Assembly: GCF_024362695.1 (NCBI RefSeq)
Contig: NC_065419.1
Location: 6,076,678-6,140,677 of the forward strand
Length of the DNA: 64,000 nt
DNA from: Pectinophora gossypiella
Lineage: Eukaryota; Arthropoda; Insecta; Lepidoptera; Gelechiidae
Direction of reading: 5' to 3'
The notes beneath the pieces were generated by a model. It saw nothing but the letters and a program-made list of their open reading frames with translations. It was not told the origin of the DNA and made no database searches. This document shows, piece after piece, positions 11,495 through 21,800 of the stretch (within the stretch, counting starts at the first letter, position 1; each line of letters begins with the position of its first letter). Made by a program: the position numbers and the translations under genes.

Positions 11495-12133
11495 TACATC
11501 ACATTCAAGCATAAATATTACTCACAAATTATCTTACAAAGATTAACAAGTAATAACAATTTTTAGTACAAAATAGTTTTAATTAATACTTGTAAATATG
11601 GGGATTTACCTCTATGAATAATATTTACTCTTTACTTTAATCTTTTTTTACTCTATTTTTTTACTCTAATCTCATACCTATTAGTAGTTCTGTTCTGATA
11701 CACTTGGCAATATTATCTCAGGAAATGCTAATAAGTGCTTGTGTCACTCATGTTAGGAACCTGTTGGACACCCTTTCACTACACATTCTTGCTCTATTGC
11801 CAAGTGTAAGTGCTTGTTATTAGCCTCTACAGGTTACTAGTTAGAACCTACGTAACTTGAATGTGTAATCTATACTGCTATGTGTTTTGCTTGCTTGCTT
11901 TTGACCATAATAACATGGATTAAATAGGAGAAAAATAAAAATAATATGTTATGCTGGTTTTTGTTTGTACTCACTGGGACATGGTTGGATGATGAAGTCT
12001 TCTTGCTGCAGTCCCAGCCGTCGCTGAAACAGTCCGAGTACGTGGCGAGGAGTATCACATCTATCAACAGCCACACCAGAGAAGTCAGCAGTATTATCCT
12101 GCATGTGTGTATCCTAATTTTACTTCTGAACAT
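7792..12133 (-). CDS. Pgant5: polypeptide N-acetylgalactosaminyltransferase (Pgant5/GALNT1-like), 5' part of gene
   Basis: Three minus-strand coding exons join in phase (12133-11975, 11321-11093, 7921-7792) and give the first 172 residues. The start is the ATG at 12133-12131; an in-frame TAG lies just upstream. Residues 1-11 are basic and cytoplasmic, about 12-33 form a hydrophobic signal anchor, and a short Cys-containing stem follows, as in type II Golgi membrane enzymes. Next come an acidic stem and a GEMGKAV stretch leading to NQFNLLASDMISLNRSL, the conserved segment just before the GT-A catalytic domain of GALNT1/Pgant5-type enzymes. The family transfers GalNAc from UDP-GalNAc to Ser/Thr in the Golgi (mucin-type O-glycosylation). 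The DxH and ricin-like lectin regions are not in the window, so the gene must continue left of position 1 across an intron of more than 7.7 kb. The family call is firm; the Pgant5 ortholog call is from recalled similarity. Confidence 0.88.
8100..8260. mobile_element. palindromic MITE with 16-bp central palindrome
   Basis: Imperfect inverted arms (GCCAATAG near the left of centre, ATTGGTCGGAA near the right) surround the perfect palindrome CTATCTACGTAGATAG (8162-8177). A related copy is at 33545-33722. Confidence 0.6.
9725..10082 (-). pseudogene. 5'-truncated LINE, Cys-rich C-terminal end of RT polyprotein
   Basis: 358 bp flanked by a perfect 13-bp duplication ATAACCACGGCAT (9712-9724, 10083-10095). 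The minus strand encodes SLIRALTGHSRLNKHLHRIE, then SPLCRFCLGEDETPLHLLCS with its Cys/His pattern, then a stop, a short 3' UTR and an (AAT)n tail. This is the end of a Jockey/R1-type LINE polyprotein. A clean 5'-truncated retrotransposition. Confidence 0.8.
11093..11321 (-). CDS. Pgant5: Pgant5-like coding exon 2 (stem)
   Basis: 229 bp between an acceptor ending ACAAG and the donor GTAAGT; starts in phase 0 and ends in phase 1. It encodes an acidic stem and ends in GEMG, which joins to KAVNIP in the next exon. Confidence 0.87.
11449..11490. repeat. (TA)21 microsatellite
   Basis: An uninterrupted TA run in intron 1 of the Pgant5-like gene (11322-11974). Nothing else was recognised in that intron. 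Confidence 0.95.
11975..12133 (-). CDS. Pgant5: Pgant5-like coding exon 1 (signal anchor)
   Basis: 53 codons from ATG 12133 to the donor GTGAGT (plus-strand 11969-11974), ending in phase 0. It encodes the cytoplasmic tip, the transmembrane anchor and the start of the stem. Confidence 0.87.
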
Positions 12134-13150
12134 TGTAAACAACTACACTATATTTCACTGCCACATGTCAACTTGAACACGCTGCTACTGCCGCCGTCCA
12201 CCTGAAAGGTCACCAAACTATTGACTAACTAAACAATACCGCTTGACGGTATACACAATTTAAACTTTGACATGGCTAATTAGAATAGATTAGAGCCAAA
12301 CGAATATCACCAATTATACAAGCATGGCTAACACAAATTCAAATGCATAAAATACAAAGTAGGTTTCCGGATCTAAATTATGGATATTGCACCAAATCTT
12401 TCACAAACTTCTAACAACACAAAAGTCCTGTTTCAATGCTGCTAATAATACATGTTTAAGTAAAACTAACTCACACGTTTGCTTGTTTGTTTTAATATTT
12501 CCTATATTATTTAAGTGAGGAAAATTAGTCAATTTTCCCCACAAAAGCACCTATTGAGTCGCGGTCGACAATCGCCAAACGTATACGTCAAACTCAAACT
12601 TTCTTTTTTCGCACGTCGTGCGTGTCGCTCTACATTCGGATACACATACAACATTGCACACGTTATGATTTTTAGACTTATTAGAATTTATTTACATTTT
12701 ACATTAATAAGTAAAAAAATATATTCAGCTGTTAACTAACTGTTATCAAAAGAAACAATTCGCAGTTTTGTTTTTTTTTCTACTTAATTTTTTTTTTTTA
12801 ACTTTTTTATCCCTTTGGGGAAAGGCAATTTTTCTTTAAACATAAAATTAAAAAAAAACCGATTATTAAAAAAAAAACTGGCATGTCTGTCACTTGTCAT
12901 GTCAAGTTTCTATACCAAGAAGTTGTTTCGCAAGTTATTTTTATCGAATTTTGTTAGTTAGTATTTATTTACTATGATTTGATAAGCGACGTGTTGCTGC
13001 AAATCGTGGCAGTACAGATTTGACCTGAAACGTGAAGTGTAGTGTGCTCGATGGGCATTTGCCTCGTCGCCTTAAGTACTTATCTTTTAATTAAGTTGAA
13101 TACGTGTCTTTGTTTTAAGTATAATTTAACTGATATACCAATTTGTGATC
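12134..13150. promoter_or_regulatory. shared upstream region of a divergent gene pair
   Basis: 1,017 bp separates the start codons of the minus-strand transferase (12133) and the plus-strand transporter (13151). Both promoters and 5' UTRs should lie here. No TATA box or insertion was identified with confidence; poly-A/T tracts lie at 12767-12875. Confidence 0.55.
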
Positions 13151-14470
13151 ATGAACAGAGCCAAGAACAATAACTCTAAAATGGGACAGTCTTCGGAATA
13201 CACGACTAAGTCAGATCTGGATGAGTACCGCTTGATTTCGAACGACTCCAAGCCCCCCGACATCAAGTATGGCAAGGAAAGCTCATGGGTGGCCGGCGTG
13301 CAAATGTTCGTCTCCTTCCTGCTCGCTGGTTTCGGCATGGTGGCCGCCAGCCTGCTGCTCGACGTGGTGCAGCATTGGCCAGTCTTTATCCAGATATCAG
13401 AAGTGTATATCCTCGTGCCAGCACTACTGGGACTTAAGGGAAACCTAGAAATGACGTTGGCCTCGCGGCTGTCCACTCATGCACACTTGGGTCATCTGGA
13501 ATCTAGTCTGGGATCATTGGTAGTGGGCAATCTGTGTCTTGTGCAATGTCAAGCCGTTTTAGTTGGTTTCCTAGCAGCCATGGCTGCCGTGGCTATGGGC
13601 TGGATACCTGATGGAGACTTTGATATTCACCATGCATTGTTGTTGTGTGCGTCTAGTGTTCTAACAGCTTCATTTGCCAGTTTTGTGTTGGGGTTGATCA
13701 TGATTGGTGTGATTGTTATTTCTAAAAAAGTTAATATAAATCCCGATAACATTGCCACCCCTATAGCAGCCAGTCTGGGAGATTTGACAACCTTGGCACT
13801 ATTGTCTTGGATAGCATCTTTGTTGTACAGATCAATTGGCACAAGTGTGATTTTACCATCTATTATTATCATTGTTGGCGCAGCACTTGTTCCGGTTTGT
13901 GGTTATGTCGCTTGGAAGAACAAATTCACCCGGCAAGCTTTGGATGAAGGATGGGTACCTGTGGTTTCTGCTATGGTGATAAGCAGTGTTGGGGGTCTTA
14001 TATTGGATTATACTGTTTCTAACTACAAAGGCATTGCAGTGTTTCAACTGGTCATCAATGGTATTGGAGGCAACATGGTGGCTGTGCATGCATCACGGCT
14101 GTCCACCATGTTACACACTGGAGAGAAGGAGACTGCTGTCATCAGTGGCACAACAAAACTATTGCTGCTGATGGTGATACCTGGCCAGCTGATATTCATT
14201 TATACAATAGGCTATTTAAAGGCTGGTCATACATCCGTTACACCTATTTTTATCCTAATCTATATGTCAGCTGCACTATTGCAAGTATTTCTGTTGTTAA
14301 CCATCAGTCATTACTTGGTGATGTTGATGTGGAAGCTAGGGATGGATCCAGACAACTCTGCAATCCCGTACTTGACAGCCCTTGGAGACTTACTTGGCAC
14401 TGCCCTTCTTGGTGTGGCTTTCCACATATTATATGCTATAGGAGATAAGGATAGTGATTTAGGTGATTAA
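13151..14470 (+). CDS. SLC41-family divalent cation (Mg2+) transporter
   Basis: A complete single coding exon of 439 codons. The ATG at 13151 follows an in-frame TAA at 13127, with no intervening ATG. After a hydrophilic N-terminus of about 45 residues there are two MgtE-like halves. The first carries ILVPALLGLKGNLEMTLASR and NPDNIATPIAASLGDL; the second carries VINGIGGNMVAVHASRLS and DPDNSAIPYLTALGDLLGTA. The paired PDN...P..(A/T)..GDL signatures and about ten hydrophobic spans identify an SLC41A-type integral membrane carrier, known in animals for Na+/Mg2+ exchange or Mg2+ transport. Length fits an insect member, slightly shorter than human SLC41A1. It is divergent from Pgant5 and convergent with RpL37A. 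Which SLC41 paralog it matches cannot be decided here. Confidence 0.95.
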   Translation: MNRAKNNNSKMGQSSEYTTKSDLDEYRLISNDSKPPDIKYGKESSWVAGVQMFVSFLLAGFGMVAASLLLDVVQHWPVFIQISEVYILVPALLGLKGNLEMTLASRLSTHAHLGHLESSLGSLVVGNLCLVQCQAVLVGFLAAMAAVAMGWIPDGDFDIHHALLLCASSVLTASFASFVLGLIMIGVIVISKKVNINPDNIATPIAASLGDLTTLALLSWIASLLYRSIGTSVILPSIIIIVGAALVPVCGYVAWKNKFTRQALDEGWVPVVSAMVISSVGGLILDYTVSNYKGIAVFQLVINGIGGNMVAVHASRLSTMLHTGEKETAVISGTTKLLLLMVIPGQLIFIYTIGYLKAGHTSVTPIFILIYMSAALLQVFLLLTISHYLVMLMWKLGMDPDNSAIPYLTALGDLLGTALLGVAFHILYAIGDKDSDLGD

Positions 14471-15552
14471 ATTGTACATACTTAGTGAGGGCTCAAAATA
14501 GTAATCTAGTTTTGTAAAGAGAAAAATGATGGGCATTTCTAAATTATGGTGCCATGGAATCTTGTTACTTATTTTGTACTTAAAGACTTGTACATTTTGA
14601 TACAATACCAAATTTTGTTCTTAATTATAAAGAGGCCTATATAAATGTAAGTACAATAATTTATTATGAAGTTATTGTTATTTATGACTGACTGTGAGTC
14701 AACTGCTCTAACTCATATCTTGTAATGTTATCAATTTGAATAACTCATAAGTTATATTATTATAGAAACTATACTTAATGTATGTTGTTTTTTGGTGCTA
14801 CTACTTACTGTTAATACATATTTTTATACAAATTCCTTAAAAAGTACCACTTCTCAATAAATGTTTATTTAATCTTGTCATGTTTTATTTCAAGTGATGA
14901 AATAATCTTATCATATTTGACACTTCATGATGCTTGACTGTGTACTTTCTGTTCTGAGCCGAGTACTTTCTTTATATTATCATATCAAAATATGTGCATT
15001 GAATCTGATTAAATATGGAAAATCCTGAATATAGCATTGGTTTCATAAAAATATTTTCATTAGGTACAGCAGAGTTCAGCACTATAGGATGACATGAAGT
15101 CGCACTCATTTCCTATCAGGTTGAGCAGAACAAAATAATTTACTCCTAGGTTAGGAGGTATCTAGGTTTACTGCTTACTATAATACTTGCAAATCTAACC
15201 AAATTTTCCCATAGTATTTTTTATATACTCAGTAATTTTTTTACCATAATTAACTAACTGCCAAGATACCAGACACAATACATATATTGTGTCTGGTTGA
15301 GATCTGTTCCAGCAGATAAGAGGTTAAAGATGAAGTCTTATAATTTAAGTTAAAGTTTTATTATAGAAAATTAAATTGGTTTTTATGAATATACTCCTTC
15401 TGTGGTGACAGTGTAACTGTAGCCTTTCTATCGTTACAACCTTGTGTAACAATAATGTAATTGTTGTGTTGTGGTATTTTTGATCAAAGTATGAGTACAT
15501 ACAGGTAAATGACATGCAAATGATAAAAATGAAACAAGAATTGGTTTTTGCA
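14471..15552. other. 3' UTR of transporter and convergent intergenic DNA
   Basis: AT-rich DNA between two tail-to-tail genes. Apart from the transporter's poly(A) signal and a short direct repeat of ATTGTGTCTGG-like words near 15290, nothing was recognised. Confidence 0.6.
14856..14861 (+). terminator. poly(A) signal of the SLC41 transporter
   Basis: AATAAA about 390 nt after the stop, followed by a TGTTTATTT GU-rich run. Confidence 0.6.
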
Positions 15553-15580
15553 TTTATTGGCTTAACCTAGCATCAGATGT

Positions 15581-15721
15581 TTACTTGACCTCACGCAACC
15601 TTCTGACTGCAGATCGGCAGGAAGAGGCGGCGGTAGTGGAGAATACCCAGGCACCTCCAGCTACTGTCCTCTTGCAGCGCTTGCATGACCAAATGCCAAC
15701 GCACGACCGCTTCATGGCATC
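15581..15721 (-). CDS. RpL37A: RpL37A exon 3
   Basis: 46 codons plus TAA after a TTTCAG acceptor. It carries CKRC and the conserved TVAGGAWVFSTTAASS segment. A canonical AATAAA (minus strand, 15558-15553) lies about 23 nt after the stop, so the 3' UTR is short. Intron 2 (15722-16213) shows no snoRNA that could be supported. Confidence 0.95.
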   Translation of the reverse strand, partial: DAMKRSCVGIWSCKRCKRTVAGGAWVFSTTAASSCRSAVRRLREVK

Positions 15722-16533
15722 CTGAAATATAAGAGATAATAATAATTTAAAGTGATGAAAATTAAATACTGATATGTTTTACATAATGTGATCAGTCTAA
15801 AAACAACTTTCAGACAATTTTAGCATGATATATAATTAAAGAAAGAATCTAATGTTTTTGTTGTTTTCACTGCAAGATAAACCCTTAGTGCATATGTTAA
15901 CTACTTTTGAGGTTAAAAAATATACTTAAGGCAATCTTTCTCACTTAAAGATAATAATCGATATTTTTGTTATTTACTATTTAAGAGAATCATAACATTA
16001 TACGTGGATCGATAGTATAAAGGTTCAGGTAGTATTAAGTTAAGTTACAAAGTTTTTAGGTTATCTTTGTATAAAATATGTAAACAATCAGTTTTGCTAT
16101 ATAATTAATAGAAATCAAAAGCGTGTAATCGGATAATAACGACCGGGAAGAGTATATTTTAATAGTTTTTGCAGGTTACAGGGTATTGATTATCCAAAAA
16201 ATTAGGTACTAACCTTGCCACAGAAGGAACAAGTGTATTTTGCGTGCTGTGTCACTTCCATCTTCTTAACCATTTTACGGAGGGACGCACCGTAACGTGT
16301 GCCATATTTGCCAGTGATTCCGACCTTTTTCGTGCGTTTGGCCTGAAAACATAATAGGAGTTACAGTTTGTTTGGAGTTGGAGTGGCACCCAACATTTAC
16401 AATCATTCCAAAGAAAACAACAGAAAATAAATATCAAATGATGTAATCCATTGCACAAGCACTTATTTTCTCCACTTTAACACTATTTCGACACAATGAT
16501 TACGAAAATATTTTAAAATTACTTTCTCACCAT
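15581..16533 (-). CDS. RpL37A: 60S ribosomal protein L37A (eL43)
   Basis: Three exons on the minus strand (16533-16531 the ATG alone, 16342-16214, 15721-15581) join in phase to give a 90-residue protein beginning MAKRTKKVGITGKYGTRYGA and ending VRRLREVK. The length is normal for the family. It carries the eL43 zinc-binding Cys set in CSFCGKDAMKRSCVGIWSCKRC (residues shown in part: CSFC and CKRC). The first intron directly follows the ATG, a common layout for insect ribosomal protein genes. It is a structural component of the large ribosomal subunit. A pyrimidine-rich CTTCTCTTCTG lies upstream of the ATG on the coding strand and may be the TOP element; the transcription start is not known. Confidence 0.96.
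16214..16342 (-). CDS. RpL37A: RpL37A exon 2
   Basis: 43 codons from AKRTKK to CSFCGK, bounded by a TTTTCAG acceptor and a GTTAGT donor. It carries the first pair of zinc Cys residues. Confidence 0.95.
16531..16533 (-). CDS. RpL37A: RpL37A exon 1 (start codon only)
   Basis: ATG immediately followed by the donor GTGAGA. It is chosen because exon 2 begins with the conserved AKRTKK that follows Met in the family. Confidence 0.9.
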
Positions 16534-17237
16534 TTTAGATAACCTGTCTAACGCAAAAGTTGACAGAAGAGAAGTTGTCAATTTGACAAACCAGCAAATG
16601 TCAAATGATTGCTTTTTTGCTCTCGTTGACTGTGTCAATGAAGTGTAAGAAAGAGAGTTCGCTTATTCCTACATTTATAGTGCTCTTTCTTTTACCTAAA
16701 TCGATTTTAGCTTAATTATGTTTACTTTACGTGACTTACATGTCGCGGCAATTATGATCCAAGTTTTTAACGCGAAAAAATTGGAAGCCAGATGAAAAAA
16801 ATCGCTTTCAAATGGTCACCAAAGCTATATAATAATAAATAAAATATTCTATTGTAAATTAATAGGTCGAGGTCGACACCACAGTAATCACACCGGTGCC
16901 GTTATCGTGGATTAGTGTAATGAACTTATGATGGCCCAAAGTACCTACATTTAAAATCCAAACCCCATTGTTTAACTATTGTGTCTGGATATTTGGATCT
17001 TACTATTATGAGGTTTTATTGTAACACGCCAAATGCCACAGGGCAGTATAAATTATTTATATCTACCGCTGGTGCGGGTCATTTTTCTTGGCACATACTT
17101 ATTATATAGGGTGTTAGTGACGTCGTAACGAAAACTTTGACCATTATTCTGAGTAGTTATCAAGTGGAATTTTCCGTAACAAAAGTATGGAACTGAAAAT
17201 AATTTAAAAAGATATTAAAATATTCATGAATTTTCCG

Positions 17238-17880
17238 TGCTTGGACCCGGCTATTAGCCATAAAAACACCTCCACCAACCCGCAGTGGAGCAGCGTGGTG
17301 GAGTATGCTCCATAGTCCCTCCGGTTGATTGAGGGGAGGCCTGTGCCCAGCAATGGGACGTATACAGGGTGTTAGTGACATCGTAACGAAAACTTTGAGG
17401 GATGTTTCAGGCCATGATTCTGAGTTGATATCAAGTGGAATTTTCCGTCGCAAAAGTATGGAATGGAAAATAATTTAAGAAAACACAAAAATTTTCATGA
17501 ATTTTCCGACAGGAAATTCCACTTAATATCAACTCAGAATCATGGTCTGAATCATCCCCCTCAGTATTCGTTACGGTGTAACTAACACCCATACCTACTT
17601 GTATGGCTACCTGTATGTACTGGTGCGGGGTGTAAGTGACATCGTAACGAATACTGAGGGGGCTGATTTAGCTCATTATTCTGAGTTAATATCAAATGGA
17701 ATTTTTGATCGCATAATTATAGAATTGCAAATTTTTTTTTTATTTATTTTTTAATAATTAAAAAAATCATGAATTTTGCGACGAAAAATTCCACTTGATT
17801 TTAACTCAGAATCATGGTCTGAATCATCCTCCTCAGTATTCGTTACGATGTCACTAACACCCAGTATAGGCAGTTAATGT
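17238..17880 (+). mobile_element. SINE family B fragment inserted in a MITE and itself split
   Basis: The B tail (CACCTCCACCAACCCGCAGT through CCTGTGCCCAGCA) runs from 17238 to 17364 and resumes as TATAGGCAGTTAATG after 17864. Its 5' part lacks the tRNA head and most of the core. Confidence 0.75.
17365..17864. mobile_element. complete dimeric hairpin MITE, TA target
   Basis: 500 bp running from CAGGGTGTTAGTGACATCGT to ACGATGTCACTAACACCCAG. Removing it and one TA restores the SINE sequence GTATATAGGCAG. Inside are hairpin 1 (17365-17588), a linker with TACTTGTATGGCTACCTGTA, and hairpin 2 (about 17633-17864). Each hairpin has arms of about 90 bp with TCTGAGTTGATATCAAGTGG-like cores. The TA duplication suggests a Tc1/mariner-type mobiliser. 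Confidence 0.8.
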
Positions 17881-18719
17881 ATGAATTTTCCGACAGGAAA
17901 TTACACTTGATATTAACTCAGAATCATGGTCTGAATCATCCCCCTTAGTATTTGTTACGACGTCACTAACACCCACACGCATTTGTATTATGGCTACCTA
18001 CCTATACATACTTGTAAGGGGTGTAAGTGAAAATGTAACGAATACTGAGGCGGATGATTCAGACTATTAGTCTGAATTAATATCAAGTGGAATTTTCCAT
18101 CACAAAAGTATAAAATTGAAAATAATGAATTTTGTGACGGAAAATTTTACTTGATGTTAACTCAGAATCATGGTCTGAATCATCCCCCTCAGTATTCGTT
18201 AATTGTCTGTGTGATAATTGACCGCGTGACTAGCAATCTACATGGTATTTAGAAAAAATTCCCATAGGGTAAAAATGGGCAAAAATACCGGGCAGATTGC
18301 TCATTATTGATCAAGCAAGCAGTTATTACATTTACCGATCCATCCTGCCCGATATGTCAAGGTCATGGGTGCAGCGTGCGTGACCAAGATCTCGAGCTTA
18401 GTGTTGTTGTTGATGTTGTGAATCACAGGTGTTGATTTTCCCAATCTCGATGTGACCTTGACACTTCGGTCTGGCTGGGTGGATCGGGTAGTGTAATTGC
18501 CACGTAAGGTTGGATTGGGGCCCCACATTCACAGACAACGACTTGTCTTTGGGTAGCTCTCATGTCTGTCATCATAATATGGTTGTCTGTCTGTCACTGT
18601 CATTTCGTCCATTGACGATTCCAACGACCTACAAATCGGGGAAGGTCGATCACATTGCGGTTTCCTAACCGTCCCGAGTACCTGGACGGAGTAGCAATAG
18701 TTAAATTTAAAAGAAGAAA

Positions 18720-18838
18720 ATGTTGCGAACGATCGTTACACGAACTCAAGCCCTAAACGGTGGACTGAAAAAAGGTGTTCGGTCCAATCTCACACGGTGT
18801 ATGAGCACGGAATTGGCCAGAAGAAAACACAATAACAA
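18720..18838 (+). CDS. DLAT: DLAT exon 1 (mitochondrial targeting region)
   Basis: Starts ATG and ends in phase 2 at the donor GTAAGT. It encodes an Arg/Lys-rich N-terminus beginning MLRTIVTRTQALNGG. Confidence 0.85.
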
Positions 18839-21800
18839 GTAAGTTAATGTCTTATTTATCATTCAATAGTTTTAATCGATCAGTAATTATCCGTAGTGCA
18901 GTAAATAGACGGATTTTTTGGTGTAAATCCGCGGCTGAAATTGCATAACCAAACGTCAAAACTAGCTTGGCAGATTGTCATTGAAACGTGCGCTAGTCTC
19001 GTGCCGGCAGATTGCCCTTCAAGGGGCCGCGGTCGTGGAAGGCTCAGAAGTCTTCGGCCTGTCATAATATTCACATGATCTAGTTGTTGTGGATGCGTGG
19101 ATGGTTGTGAATGTCACATTGACAGCTCAGTAGTCATTGACTTTAGTTCACATTCATGATCACCACATAAATAAAAATGCCCAGCAAACATTATTATGAA
19201 CTGGTAGAAATTATAGCTTTTTCGTAACACAAGACCTAACAGTCCTAGGATGCATAATGTGCCAAAATTGTTAAAAAGAATTATCATGTTTATTTGCATA
19301 TAGTACTTAAAATGTCTCTTAGGATGCAAACACCAAGAGTGGTTGTATATTGTCCTTTATTGCCTTGTGGTTCTGTCTACCCCAGTAGACACTAAGACCA
19401 TTACTAGTTATATGTGTAACATGACCATTTGTCATTGAGTAACATTGATAAGCCACTGTTTACACAGTAAAGTACTTATACATTTTCAGGAAGTTAGTTC
19501 ATACTAACTTCATCTCATCATTGAGATGAACGAACATATAATAATAATAAACCATTTAATAACTATTTATTCTATTTTTTTCATATTATAAATAACAATA
19601 AAATTTTAATTATTAAAGGTACAGGACTTAGTTCTATTAGTAACAATAAAAAAAAACAAAAATATTACCTAAAAATAAATAAATGAAGTACATAATTTTT
19701 AACATCAGATATTTAAATTAAGTAATATAACATAATATGTGAATATTATGTATATCTCAATATAAATAAGTTTATTATGTGGTTCTCTTTTCCAGATCAA
19801 AATATATAAAAATATTTCAATTAGCTAATATTAATGTTTGTCTACTTATGTCACCAAATAGTGTAGGTACTTACCTAAAGGTTGCCTGAAAGGAATTGCT
19901 ACCTTAGCAATAAGGTTGTTATTTATTTGTTGTTCTATTTAGTTTTAATATTTGTATTTATAGTAATTACAATTATTGTGCAAAAAAGTATTATTGTATT
20001 GTATGTTCATACATCATTTTCAGACCAATATTATCATCACCACAGACACTTACAGCTCCTTCATCATGGAGCATACAGATCAGACATTATGCAGATTTGC
20101 CGACACACTCCAAAGTGGCATTGCCTGCACTCTCCCCCACTATGGAAAGCGGATCTATAGTCCGCTGGGAGAAGAAGGAGGGAGACAAACTCAATGAAGG
20201 TAAAACTTTTTACTATTCTAACATGTTTCAAAATTACTCTTAAACTTTTTAATGCTACGTCGAATGTACAAGTCATTAAACTTGACGTTTCGCCAATCAA
20301 TTGAAAGATATCTTCAACAAACAAAGATATATCTATATATATCTATAGGGTAAGGTTAAGGGGAGGATAAAAATATATCTATAGGGTATTTTGGTGTGGA
20401 GAGATGTTCCCTCTCTTGTTGTTTTCACTGCTGAGGATCGTGATTGTATGTGAATTTCCTTCCTCCGTAGACAGGAAAATTTGCAAACTGGTATGCACCA
20501 TCTCCTCAGCAACCGTCAAAAATTGCATTTTCTTAGGATGTGGTGTCAATTCTGACATTGGCCATACGCCAATACATCCTTGTCAGTCTGTAAAGCTAAG
20601 TTAATATTGGTTAACTTATTTTGTTGTACTGATATATATCTGCTAATGGCGATGAAAAGGTTAACAAGGTCTGTGAGGTAATACTAACAAAGAAATTATA
20701 AACTAAAAAGAAAAAGAGTTACAACCCTACATTACAAAGAAAAATAATTATGTGCAAATGAAATTATATAATATATTGTAAAATCAAAGTGTGGCTTTAA
20801 GCAGCAAATATTATCATGAATTTAGGAAGTCCTATTGCTATAACATTTGTACCTACATTTTTTAATATAAGCAATCATTTGTCACGACAATGATTATTTT
20901 GACTCTGCAGCTGATAATCACGCGCCGATTGTGGTGTCATCGCACCAAGGATGTCTATGATAAGAGAATGTAAACATTACTTTGTAGGTGACCTTCTGTG
21001 TGAGATCGAAACCGATAAGGCCACGATGGGCTTTGAGACCCCTGAAGAAGGATACCTGGCCAAGATCATGATCCCGGCCGGCACAAAAGGAGTGCCTGTT
21101 GGCAAACTCCTGTGCATCATCGTAGAGAACCAAGCAGATGTAGCCGCATTCAAAGACTTCAAAGACGATGGTGAGTTTTTAACATTTCTTCGTTACATGA
21201 TACTGGCAGAATTGTGATCACAGAAAAGCCATTAATTAAGAATTGAATTGGGTTATTATATTCTTGGATTTGGTTGTGAGAAGAACTGTTTCATAAACAA
21301 ACATAATAAAATAATTTCAATGTCATGTGTGGTGATTAGTAAATGACAATAATTTATTGTTTGAAGATAACATTATAACTCCCGTTTGATTCCCGCATGG
21401 TTCTGAACCTAATAATAACAACAAAGATTTAAAAACAACATCTCCCATTTTTTGTGTCATGATTGGGACATTCTATCATGCATGTGACAATAAGTGAGCT
21501 AATCTACAGACATTTATAAGGTGGTTTTGTGTAAGATAATAATAATATGATGTGTATTTTTACTTTCTCTTGTCCTATTATTTCATCTGCATGGGGTGAT
21601 ACTAATATGTATATACATTCCATAACAGGCGCCGCAGCCCCTGCTCCTGCGCCGAAGAAGAAAGGTATATAATTCAAATATTGCCTTCATTCACATTAAG
21701 TGTAAATGCGATCTTACAACATCGTTTCGACGTCATCAAAGAGATCGTGAATCTTCGCTCAATCATCCAATGTTGGAAGTGCGACATCAAAAGTGCAGTT

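Larger units (their letters stand above)
17107..18205. mobile_element. dimeric hairpin MITE (outer copy), interrupted
   Basis: The left part (17107-17237) and the resumed part (17881-17974) make one hairpin. A 40-bp linker with TATGGCTACCTACC follows, then a second hairpin (about 18013-18205) whose right end is lost. The interruption at 17238-17880 is a SINE bounded by the 12-bp duplication ATGAATTTTCCG (17226-17237, 17881-17892). Confidence 0.75.
16534..18719. other. head-to-head intergenic region RpL37A / PDH-E2 with nested transposons
   Basis: Both promoters must lie in this 2.2-kb interval. Its middle, 17107-18205, is a nested stack of miniature elements and a SINE, leaving about 570 bp on the RpL37A side and 510 bp on the E2 side as candidate promoter DNA. 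Confidence 0.7.

Noticed and set aside
13126..13476. Minus-strand open frames opposite the SLC41 coding exon (also 13627-14089)
   Set aside because: Shadows of a conserved plus-strand coding sequence; no family features.
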